Source of the DNA: DATATV01 sp035551355
Lineage (GTDB): Bacteria > Actinomycetota > Actinomycetes > Mycobacteriales > Pseudonocardiaceae
Length of the DNA stretch: 64,000 bases
Reading direction: 5' to 3'
NCBI GenBank assembly: GCA_035551355.1
Contig: DASZNF010000129.1
Coordinates: 1 to 64,000 of the forward strand
Under the pieces are notes generated by a model. That model ran no database searches. It saw only the letters and a list, made by a program, of their open reading frames with translations, and had not been told where the DNA came from. Below are positions 25,811 through 32,943 of this stretch, piece after piece (position 1 is the first letter of the stretch; every line of letters begins with the position of its first letter). Made by a program: the position numbers and the translations under genes.

Positions 25811-28450
25811 ATGTCGGTCACGAAGAAGCAGATCGAGGCCCTGCTCAACGATCCCAACGTCCCGCAGGACAAAAAAGACGCGCTGAACGCGGCCATCATG
25901 CTCAATGGCAGCCCGATGAGCTACGGCGGCGAGTGGAACACGCAGGGCACGCAGTGGTACCAGTCCGCGCCCGACAGCGCGAGCTGGGACAACAGCGCCA
26001 TCCAGAACGCCTACAACGACGCGCAGAGCGCGGGTCAGGTCAACTCCTACAACCAGGACCAGACCACCACCGCGGTCAACAACGGCAAGACCGCCCTCAA
26101 CGGGGTGCAGGCGCCGGCCCTCGGCAGCTCCGGCACCGCGCAGAAGTCCGATGACGTGCTCAAGCCGGGCGAGTCCGGTCTGCAGGTGTTCCAGTTGTTC
26201 CTGCAGGCGTGGAACGGCAGGCCGGCGGACTGCCTGGGGCAGACGGCCAAACTGAACTACGACACGGACATCACCAAGCGCTACCAGGAGCAGTACGGGA
26301 TCGACTTCCAGAAGTTCCTGACCGACGGCGACAACCTCGGCAAGGCCAACAGCACCGCCGCGCAGACGCACACCGACGTCGGCAACACGCTCAACTCGCT
26401 GTACAAGGACTGGAGCGGGGACGCGTCCAGCAAGTCCAGCGACGCCTACAACAAGGACATCGACCCCAAGATCACCGAGCTGACCGACGCGCTGTCCGGC
26501 GCGTCCAGCCTGATCGGCTCCACCGTGCAGGCGGTGTTCGGGGAGTGCAAGGCCAAGGCCCAGGACGTGCTGAACCTCTACCGCACCGAGGTCGGCGGGG
26601 CCACCCCGTACATGGCCAACCTGGTGGTCAAGATGGCCGCCAGCGACGGAAGCGACTCCGACGACGACTCGCTGCGCTCGCAGATCGGCGCGATCTCGGA
26701 GTGGGTCGACCAGAAGACCGGCAGCAACATCACCTCCCGGGTGAACGACGACTCCTGCTCGCTGAACTCCGACAACATCCAGTACTGCATCCAGCAGTGC
26801 AAGAAGTGGATCCAGGACTCGTTCAACAAGGACTTCTGGGGCGACGACGGCGCGCCCGGGCTGAAGCTGCAGTTCGACAAGATCTGCGACAACGCCAAGA
26901 CCGCGGTGGACGGTTCCTGGAAGAACCTCACCGACACGATGAAGAAGTACCAGAACGACTTCCCGGCGGCCGCCGCCGCGCCGACCACCCCGAGCAGCTC
27001 CACCGGCACCGGGTCGGGCACCGGCACCGGCGGGGGCGGCGGCAACCCGAAGGTCAGCATCCCCACCGGGGGCAGCTCGCCCAGCAGCACCGGGTCGAGC
27101 ACGCCGAGCGTCACCATGCCGTCCTCGGCCACGCCGAGCACCAGCTCCTCGGGCGTCACCTCGCCCAGCTCCACCGTGCCCAGCGGCACCACGACGCCCT
27201 CCAGCGCGCAGCAGCCGGAGACGATGACCGTGCAGAACGGCACCGGCACGATCAGCATGACCAGCCCGAACAGCCAGGGCCAGGTGCAGCTGAGCGTGGC
27301 CGACGGCTCCGGCAAGCCGAAGACCTACGACATCGACTTCGGCAACGGCAGCACGTCGGGCAGCGGCTCGGGCCTGACGGGTCTGTCCGGCACCGGTCTG
27401 TCCGGCACGGGCACCGGAACCGGCACCGGCCTCGGGACCGGCGCGGGCACCGGCGTGCTGTCCGGCAGCGGCAGCGGTGTGGGCATTGGCTCGGGTTCCG
27501 GCTCGGGTTCGGTGCAGCACATCACGCCCGGCCCGGACGGCAAGGCGGTGATCCACGACGGCAAGACCACCATCACGGTGACCGAGCCCAAGGACCACCC
27601 GGGCGAGGTGCAGGTGACCGTGGACGACGGTTCCGGCAAACCCACCACGTACACCCTGGAGGGCGGGGCCACTGGCACGTCCGCGGCCAGCGGCCTGACC
27701 GGCACCCCGCTCGACACCACCACCGGAGTGGACACCGGCACCACGGGTACCTCGGGCACCCAGGGCGTCCCGGCGCAGCCGGTGGGCACCACGGCCCAGC
27801 CGGTGACCGCGCAACCGGTCGACACCACCGCCCAGCCGGTGGACACCACCGCGACCTCCGGCACCGGCCAGCAACTGGACTACTCCGGGGCGGTGCCTGG
27901 TTCGGACCCGACCGCGGCCTCCGGCACCAGCTACCAGGACCCGGCCGGCGGCTACCAGGACCCGACCGCGGCCGCCGCGGCGGCGAGCACCACCCAGCCC
28001 GCGGCGTTCAACCTGGGCCAGGGCGGGGACCTCGGCGGTTCGGTCGGCGGGACCCCCGGCGGCGGCGCCGGGCTGGGCAACATCAGCCTGCCCGCCGGGC
28101 ACGACGCGGTCGGCGGCGCTGTCGGGCACGCGGGCGGTCAGGCCGTGTGGGACAGCGGCAGCGGGCAGGCCGGCGGCGGGCACGCGCAGTTGGCGGGCAC
28201 CGACGTGACCCCGGCCGGAGATCCCGGGCACGCCGGTCTCGGCTCGACCACCGACCAGCAGGGTGCGTCCGGCATGAGCGGCGGAATGCCGATGATGGGT
28301 GGCATGGGCGGCGGTGGCGGCCAGGGCGGCGACGGCGAGCGCGGGCCAAGCCAGTGGCGCACCCAGGGGCAGTTGTTCGATGATTCCTCGGGCGGGGTCG
28401 GCCGGATCAGTGGTGTGCTGACGCCGGACGAGCTCGACAACAACAGCTGA
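25811..28450 (+). CDS. Large WXG-domain protein with low-complexity exported region
   Basis: A protein of about 879 residues starting at the ATG 25811. Residues about 1-390 are helical, with a WXG turn near 201 (LYKDWSGDASSKSSDAY) and several cysteines (residues about 316-375), which is unusual for a cytosolic-type domain. From about 395 to 560 it is Ser/Thr/Gly/Pro-rich. Two related beta-type modules appear (about 472-510 and 569-617, each ending DGSGKP[KT]TY). More Thr/Gln/Gly repeats follow, then a Met/Gly block and a tail (SQWRTQGQLFDDSSGGVG). No signal peptide is visible, which fits type VII export. The final role, perhaps at the cell surface, is unknown. Confidence 0.85.
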   Translation: MSVTKKQIEALLNDPNVPQDKKDALNAAIMLNGSPMSYGGEWNTQGTQWYQSAPDSASWDNSAIQNAYNDAQSAGQVNSYNQDQTTTAVNNGKTALNGVQAPALGSSGTAQKSDDVLKPGESGLQVFQLFLQAWNGRPADCLGQTAKLNYDTDITKRYQEQYGIDFQKFLTDGDNLGKANSTAAQTHTDVGNTLNSLYKDWSGDASSKSSDAYNKDIDPKITELTDALSGASSLIGSTVQAVFGECKAKAQDVLNLYRTEVGGATPYMANLVVKMAASDGSDSDDDSLRSQIGAISEWVDQKTGSNITSRVNDDSCSLNSDNIQYCIQQCKKWIQDSFNKDFWGDDGAPGLKLQFDKICDNAKTAVDGSWKNLTDTMKKYQNDFPAAAAAPTTPSSSTGTGSGTGTGGGGGNPKVSIPTGGSSPSSTGSSTPSVTMPSSATPSTSSSGVTSPSSTVPSGTTTPSSAQQPETMTVQNGTGTISMTSPNSQGQVQLSVADGSGKPKTYDIDFGNGSTSGSGSGLTGLSGTGLSGTGTGTGTGLGTGAGTGVLSGSGSGVGIGSGSGSGSVQHITPGPDGKAVIHDGKTTITVTEPKDHPGEVQVTVDDGSGKPTTYTLEGGATGTSAASGLTGTPLDTTTGVDTGTTGTSGTQGVPAQPVGTTAQPVTAQPVDTTAQPVDTTATSGTGQQLDYSGAVPGSDPTAASGTSYQDPAGGYQDPTAAAAAASTTQPAAFNLGQGGDLGGSVGGTPGGGAGLGNISLPAGHDAVGGAVGHAGGQAVWDSGSGQAGGGHAQLAGTDVTPAGDPGHAGLGSTTDQQGASGMSGGMPMMGGMGGGGGQGGDGERGPSQWRTQGQLFDDSSGGVGRISGVLTPDELDNNS

Positions 28451-28499
28451 CCGCGACGGTGCGAGGCCGTCGCCGGGGGCGGCGAAGAGGAGAGGTGCG

Positions 28500-29012
28500 A
28501 TGGGCGCCATGGCGGACGCGTTCGCCCAGGGGGCGAACAACCTGGCCGCGATCCAGCGGGAGAGCGCGGATCGACGGTCGCTGCTGGAACGCAAGGCGAC
28601 CACGGCCCAGGCCGAGGCCAAGGAGGCGTTCAGCAAGCAGGGGCCGACCATGCAGCGGTACGCCGAGCACGTCGGCGAACTGGTGAAGCGGCGGGAGAAG
28701 GCGGGCGGCTGGGAAACCTCGTCGGCTTTGCGGGACGATTCGCACAACATGCGGCTGGGCTACGACGACGACGAGGAACCGCGGCAGGACCAGTTCGACC
28801 AGTACCGCCCCGCGGCCCTTGGCGGTGCGCGGTCCGGCGGTACTGATGGTGGACAACCCGCGGCGTTCGGCAGCCAGGCGCCCGAGGCGAACGTGCCCCC
28901 GCCGCCTCCGGCCGAACCGGTGCCGCCCGCCCCGCCCCGAGGCCGGCGCTCGGCGCGGCCGGCCCACGACGAGGACGACGACGATCTGTCGAACCAGAGC
29001 TGGATGCGCTGA
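28500..29012 (+). CDS. Small protein of the second substrate set, acidic S-Q-MR tail
   Basis: A 170-residue protein. The N-terminal 70 residues are a charged helix (LAAIQRESADRRSLLERKAT), the middle is Pro/Gly/Ala-rich, and the end is EDDDDLSNQSWMR. The end matches the pattern of the protein at 20652 (DDDEDFSQARIMR), and both genes follow or precede WXG substrates. It completes a three-gene unit with 25503 and 25811. The function is unknown. Confidence 0.8.
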   Translation: MGAMADAFAQGANNLAAIQRESADRRSLLERKATTAQAEAKEAFSKQGPTMQRYAEHVGELVKRREKAGGWETSSALRDDSHNMRLGYDDDEEPRQDQFDQYRPAALGGARSGGTDGGQPAAFGSQAPEANVPPPPPAEPVPPAPPRGRRSARPAHDEDDDDLSNQSWMR

Positions 29013-29063
29013 GCCTTCGGCCCGAGTTCTTGGCTGGCGCTTGTGGCCGGCGTTTTGGCTTCC

Positions 29064-29084
29064 GCGCCGGGCCTGGCCCGGCGC
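29064..29084. terminator. Hairpin between convergent genes
   Basis: GCGCCGGGC (29064-29072) and GCCCGGCGC (29076-29084) form a 9-bp stem with a 3-base loop. It lies in the 215-base gap between the plus-strand secretion gene and the minus-strand ketosynthase operon. A direct GGTGCGCTCGG repeat follows at about 29086 and 29104. Confidence 0.6.
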
Positions 29085-29227
29085 CGGTGCGCTCGGCTCG
29101 GTCCGGTGCGCTCGGACTGAGCGTTCCTGGTCGCCGTGCGTTCGCCGTGGTTTTCGCTGCCGCCCCGCTGGCCCGGTATGGGCTGGTGGGGCGGCGGTGT
29201 CGGGCGCGAAGCGGCCCGCGTGCTCGG

Positions 29228-30442
29228 TCAGGGCAAGCGGAGCAGGACGGTGGCGATCTTGCCGTCCGGGGCGCTCGCGGTGGCGATGACCAGGCCCGGG
29301 CGCGGGGCGGTGGCCAGCAGCGCGGCCATCGCGAACGTGGCCCCGGCCGCGCCGGTGTCCCCGATCAGGTCCGCCGGGCGGATCAGCGGCACCGGCCCGA
29401 CAACCTCGCGCAGCGCGGCCACTTCAGCCTCGCTGTCGTAGGCGAACGCGGTGCCCGCGTCCGGTGCGGTCGCGGTGCTCGTTGCGGCGGCGACCACCTC
29501 GGCCGGGCCGGCGTCGGCGAGCAGCTTACGCAAGCTGCCGGCCACCGCGCCTGTCACATCGCGGTCCAGGCACATCCGCGTATCGACGGCCACGATCTCG
29601 GCCAGCACGGTGCGCCCGCCACCGGCCTCGCCGCCACCGGCGGTGCCATCACCAGCATCGACGCCCGCCGCCCCGCCGTTCGTTTTCTCGACGCGAGCCG
29701 GTTCGAGCATGAGCACGGCGCAGCCTTCGCCCAGATCCGGTTCGCCGGGCGTCAGCCACCGCCGGGCCGGGGTCAGTTCCTCCACCCCGCCGCAGATCAC
29801 GCCGCTGGCCCGCCCCGCGGCCAGCAGCCGCGCGCCGTACGCCAGAGTCGACAAGCCGGACACCGGCCCATCGGCCAGCGTGGTGTTCGCCCCGGTCAGG
29901 CCGTGCCACAGGGCGCACTGCGCCGCCGCGCTGTTCATCAGGCCGAACGGCATCATCGCGGGCTCGACGAAGTACGGTTTGCGCCTGGTCAGCGACGCGG
30001 TGGCGAAGTCGACCTGGGTCTGGTTGCTGCCGCTGGTCGTGCCGAGCACCACCGCGGTGTCCGCGTCCGGCCGCACCCCGCCGTCGCCGTCGCCGCCGTC
30101 ATCGTCGCCGCCGAGCAGCCGGGCGACCGTCGCCACGGCCAGGGCGCTGGCCCGGTCCATGCCGAAGGTGCCCTTCTTGCCCAGCGCCTCCTCGATCACG
30201 AAACCGGGCACCTCTCGCACCCGATCCCCGCCCCCGGCACCCCCTCGCACGTCAGCGGCCCGATCCTCGCCCTCGGCGCCGCCTCGCACGTCAGCGGCCC
30301 GATCCCCGCCCTCGGCACCGGCCGTCGCGCGGTCCTTGGCGCCCCCATTCCGTACCCCAGCGGCGAACGCCGCCCGTCCGAAGCCGAACGGCGAAATCGC
30401 CGACCACGCGGTGATCACCGCGCCGACCGCCGGGTCAGCCAT
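29228..30442 (-). CDS. Ketosynthase-like protein lacking catalytic residues
   Basis: A 404-residue thiolase-fold protein of the ketosynthase family, related in position and degeneration to chain-length factors. Where an active KS has its nucleophilic Cys, this one reads LADGPVSGLSTLAYG (about residues 189-203) with no Cys. The last His motif (GHTxGAAG) is replaced by GDTGAAG, so it cannot condense by the normal mechanism. A repeated, charged insert (about residues 35-75; 13-residue unit containing DRAADVRGG, 39 bp in the DNA) interrupts the N-terminal region. It overlaps the intact ketosynthase gene by 8 bases, and a KS/CLF-like heterodimer is the natural inference. Confidence 0.88.
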   Translation of the reverse strand: MADPAVGAVITAWSAISPFGFGRAAFAAGVRNGGAKDRATAGAEGGDRAADVRGGAEGEDRAADVRGGAGGGDRVREVPGFVIEEALGKKGTFGMDRASALAVATVARLLGGDDDGGDGDGGVRPDADTAVVLGTTSGSNQTQVDFATASLTRRKPYFVEPAMMPFGLMNSAAAQCALWHGLTGANTTLADGPVSGLSTLAYGARLLAAGRASGVICGGVEELTPARRWLTPGEPDLGEGCAVLMLEPARVEKTNGGAAGVDAGDGTAGGGEAGGGRTVLAEIVAVDTRMCLDRDVTGAVAGSLRKLLADAGPAEVVAAATSTATAPDAGTAFAYDSEAEVAALREVVGPVPLIRPADLIGDTGAAGATFAMAALLATAPRPGLVIATASAPDGKIATVLLRLP

Positions 30443-31661
30443 CGAACCTCCCCAGCAGCACCACCGCGTTGTTGCCGCCGAACGCCAGCCCGTTGTTCTG
30501 CACCACCCGCAACTCCGCCTCGGCCGCCTCGTTGGGCACGCAGTCGATCGGGCAGTCGGGATCGGTGTGCCGGTGGTTGATGGTGGGCGGGATGAACCGC
30601 TCGGTGATGGCCACGGCCGAGCCGATCGCGGCCAGCGCGGTGGCCGCGCCCATGGTGTGGCCGAGCATCGATTTCATCGACACCGTCCGCGGCGGCCGCT
30701 CGCCGAACACCTCGCGGATGGCACCCACCTCGGTCACGTCGTTGGCCTTCGTGCCGGTGCCGTGCGCGGAGATCAAGTCCACTTCGGACGGCCGGATTTC
30801 CGCATCCGCCAAGGCAATCCGCATGCACCGCGCGACGCCGGACCGGTCAGGAGCGACCTGGTGGCGGGCGTCGCAGTCCAGGCCGTAGCCCAGGATCTCC
30901 GCGTAGATCCGCGCCCCGCGCGCCCGTGCTCGCTCCAGTGGCTCCAGTAACAACAGTCCGGCGCCTTCGCCGGTGAGGATGCCGGCCCGGTCGACGTCGA
31001 ACGGTCTCGGCACGTCCGGGGCGACGCTGCGCAGCCGGTAGAAACCGGTGAACGTGGTGCGGCACATGCCATCCGCGCCGCCGCACAGCGCGTAGTCGGC
31101 CGCGCCGGAGCGCACCGCGTCGAAGCCGCTGCCGATCGCGTAGTTGCCCGCGGCGCACGCGGTCGCCACCGTCATGACGTCCACATCGGACAGTTGAAGC
31201 TCGCGGGCGATCGACGATGACAACGTGCTGGCCGGGATTCGTTGCAAAGCAAGGGTTTCCGGTTCAACCGAAGAACGCACCCGGGCCGTCACGATCTGTT
31301 CCAGATCACCGGAGCCGCCGTCCGTGGTGCCCACGCACACCACACCCCGACGATCGCGCAGCTCGGCCGCGGTCAACCCGGCGTCGGCCACCGCCATCCC
31401 GGCCGCACCCACCGCGAACTGCGCCGCACGGCCCAAGGTCGCCGGATCGAGCCGGTGGATCCATTGCGCCGGCTGGAAATCCGGGATCTCGCAGCCGTTG
31501 GCCCGGTCGAAGCCGGTGGTGTCGAATCGTTCGATCGGCCGCACGCCACTGCGTCCGGCCCGCAGTCCGGCGGCGAACTCCCGCACGCCGAAACCGATGC
31601 TGGACAACACTCCGGCCCCGGTCAGCACCACCCGCCGGCCGGTGCGCGCGCCCCCGGCCAT
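30435..31661 (-). CDS. Beta-ketoacyl-ACP synthase (KAS II/KS-alpha type)
   Basis: A 408-residue condensing enzyme with a full catalytic set: Cys169 (ATACAAGNYAI), His300 (SAHGTGTKAND), Lys330 and His335 (MKSMLGHTMGAA), and the NNGLAFGGNNA tail. It would decarboxylate malonyl-ACP and condense it with an acyl group. It lies between the ACP (4 bases upstream) and the degenerate KS-like gene (8-base overlap) in a tight operon. No ketoreductase, dehydratase, cyclase or acyltransferase gene is adjacent, so the product cannot be predicted. Confidence 0.95.
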   Translation of the reverse strand: MAGGARTGRRVVLTGAGVLSSIGFGVREFAAGLRAGRSGVRPIERFDTTGFDRANGCEIPDFQPAQWIHRLDPATLGRAAQFAVGAAGMAVADAGLTAAELRDRRGVVCVGTTDGGSGDLEQIVTARVRSSVEPETLALQRIPASTLSSSIARELQLSDVDVMTVATACAAGNYAIGSGFDAVRSGAADYALCGGADGMCRTTFTGFYRLRSVAPDVPRPFDVDRAGILTGEGAGLLLLEPLERARARGARIYAEILGYGLDCDARHQVAPDRSGVARCMRIALADAEIRPSEVDLISAHGTGTKANDVTEVGAIREVFGERPPRTVSMKSMLGHTMGAATALAAIGSAVAITERFIPPTINHRHTDPDCPIDCVPNEAAEAELRVVQNNGLAFGGNNAVVLLGRFDG

Positions 31662-31665
31662 GGCG

Positions 31666-31917
31666 TCAGCCGGCGAGCGCTTCGTCGAGCACCTGGTAGA
31701 CGCCGCGCAGGTTCACCATCTGCTCCAGCGCCGACTCGTCGATCTCCACGTCGTACTCGATCTCCAGGGAGGCCAGCAGCTCGATCAGCTTCATCGAGTC
31801 GGCGTCCAGGTCCTCCTTGAACCGGGTGTCCTCGTCGAGCTGAGTCGCCTCGACCTCGAGCACCTTGCAGGTGACCTCTTTGATCTTGGTGGCGCGCTCG
31901 GCGGGCGTGGTGTCCAT
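31666..31917 (-). CDS. Acyl carrier protein
   Basis: An 83-residue ACP. The phosphopantetheine site is the Ser in DLDADSMKLIELL, and the protein has the usual four-helix acidic pattern (DEDTRFKEDLD, SLEIEYDVEIDESAL). The start is the ATG at 31917, 5 bases downstream of the hydrolase stop. It would carry the acyl chain for the two ketosynthase-type proteins encoded just downstream. The genome presumably has a separate fatty-acid ACP elsewhere. Confidence 0.95.
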   Translation of the reverse strand: MDTTPAERATKIKEVTCKVLEVEATQLDEDTRFKEDLDADSMKLIELLASLEIEYDVEIDESALEQMVNLRGVYQVLDEALAG

Positions 31918-31922
31918 GTTCG

Positions 31923-32783
31923 TCAACCTAGCCGCCCGGCGGCCTTGGCGAGGTCGGATTGTTCGTGCTGGTAGTCGATTTCCGCGCCCTTGAGCTTGCC
32001 ATCCAGCAGCGGCCGCCACTGCTCCTGCCCGGCCAGGTGCACCAGGAAGAACGCGGCCAGCAGCGTTTTGGCCGTCCGCCTGGTGGCGTATTCGGCCTTG
32101 CCGTGCAGCAGCAGCTCGCTCCAGTGCCGCCCGTCGGTCACCCCGAGGTGGCTGGCCTTGGGCAGCGTGCGCAGGGTCACCGGACCGGCCCAGGACTGGG
32201 CGATGACCTCGGCGTGCGCGGGCGCCGGGGCGATCAGGTCGCGGCCGCCGGCCAGGTGCAGGCCGGGCATGGCGCACCGTTGCGCGGCCTCGCTGGCCGG
32301 CGGGTGGGTCTCGGCCACCGACACCGTGCCGACCGCGCGCACCCGCTCGTCCTCGGCGGCTGCCAGCACCGCCGACCCGCCCCCGGTGGAGTGTCCGGCC
32401 AAGCCCAGTTTGCCCTCGTCCACGCTGATCTCGCCCTCGCCCAGCCGCACCCCGACGCACACGTCCAGGGCGGTGCGCAGGTCCTGCGCGTAGAGCCGGT
32501 GCGAGGCCAGCGGGCCACGTTGGGTGCCCGGCGTGGCCACCACGATGCCCCAGGAGGCGAGGTGGCGCATCAGGCCCTGGTAGCGCGAGGCCGGCTGCAG
32601 CCAGCCGTGTCCGAAGGCCACCGCGGGCAGGCCGAGGCCCGCCGCCGGGGTGAACACCAGTCCGGGCAGGCCGACCAGGGCCAGTTCGCCGCGCAGCACC
32701 CGGTGCGGGCCGGGCCGGCTCAGCTCGGCGAACAGCTCCTTGGGCTTGCCGCCCTTGCCCTTTCCGGACGCCTTTGCTGCCAC
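31923..32783 (-). CDS. Chlorophyllase/dienelactone-hydrolase-like alpha/beta hydrolase
   Basis: A 286-residue alpha/beta hydrolase. The nucleophile elbow is GHSTGGGS, the oxyanion-side motif is AFGHGWLQPASRY, and later strands (GLHLAGGRDLIAPA, and His in KASHLGV) supply Asp and His. The N-terminus is Lys/Gly-rich with no signal peptide. As first gene of the ketosynthase operon it could act as a thioesterase or acyl hydrolase releasing the product from the ACP; that is inferred from operon position. Confidence 0.88.
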   Translation of the reverse strand: MAAKASGKGKGGKPKELFAELSRPGPHRVLRGELALVGLPGLVFTPAAGLGLPAVAFGHGWLQPASRYQGLMRHLASWGIVVATPGTQRGPLASHRLYAQDLRTALDVCVGVRLGEGEISVDEGKLGLAGHSTGGGSAVLAAAEDERVRAVGTVSVAETHPPASEAAQRCAMPGLHLAGGRDLIAPAPAHAEVIAQSWAGPVTLRTLPKASHLGVTDGRHWSELLLHGKAEYATRRTAKTLLAAFFLVHLAGQEQWRPLLDGKLKGAEIDYQHEQSDLAKAAGRLG

Positions 32784-32840
32784 CGCGCAAACGCTAGTAC
32801 ATGCGGGCGCGACCGGCCCCGAACGGACTGCCCGGGCCAG

Positions 32841-32858
32841 GATTGGCCTATACCAATC
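32841..32858. promoter_or_regulatory. DasR/NagR-type palindrome upstream of glmS
   Basis: GATTGG-CCTATA-CCAATC is a perfect 6+6 palindrome. Its core ATTGGCCTATACCAAT matches the DasR-type operator ACTGGTCTAGACCAGT at 12 of 16 positions. It lies about 86 bp before glmS and 58 bp before the divergent hydrolase-ACP-KS operon. GntR/HutC-family regulators of this type control amino-sugar genes, which fits glmS. Binding is not shown. Confidence 0.6.
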
Positions 32859-32943
32859 GCTCAGATACCTGCCGTCTGACCTGTGCCGATCGGGCCGTCG
32901 GACACTAACGGGTGACAGCGGCGCACTGGCTACCCTTGTCCAC

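Noticed and set aside
25754..28750. Minus-strand open frame of nearly 1000 codons opposite the large WXG protein
   Set aside because: It mirrors the repeated low-complexity gene and has no recognisable motif or sensible start.
32784..32943. glmS ribozyme or amino-sugar riboswitch
   Set aside because: No glmS ribozyme core was seen; the palindrome is better explained as a protein-binding site.
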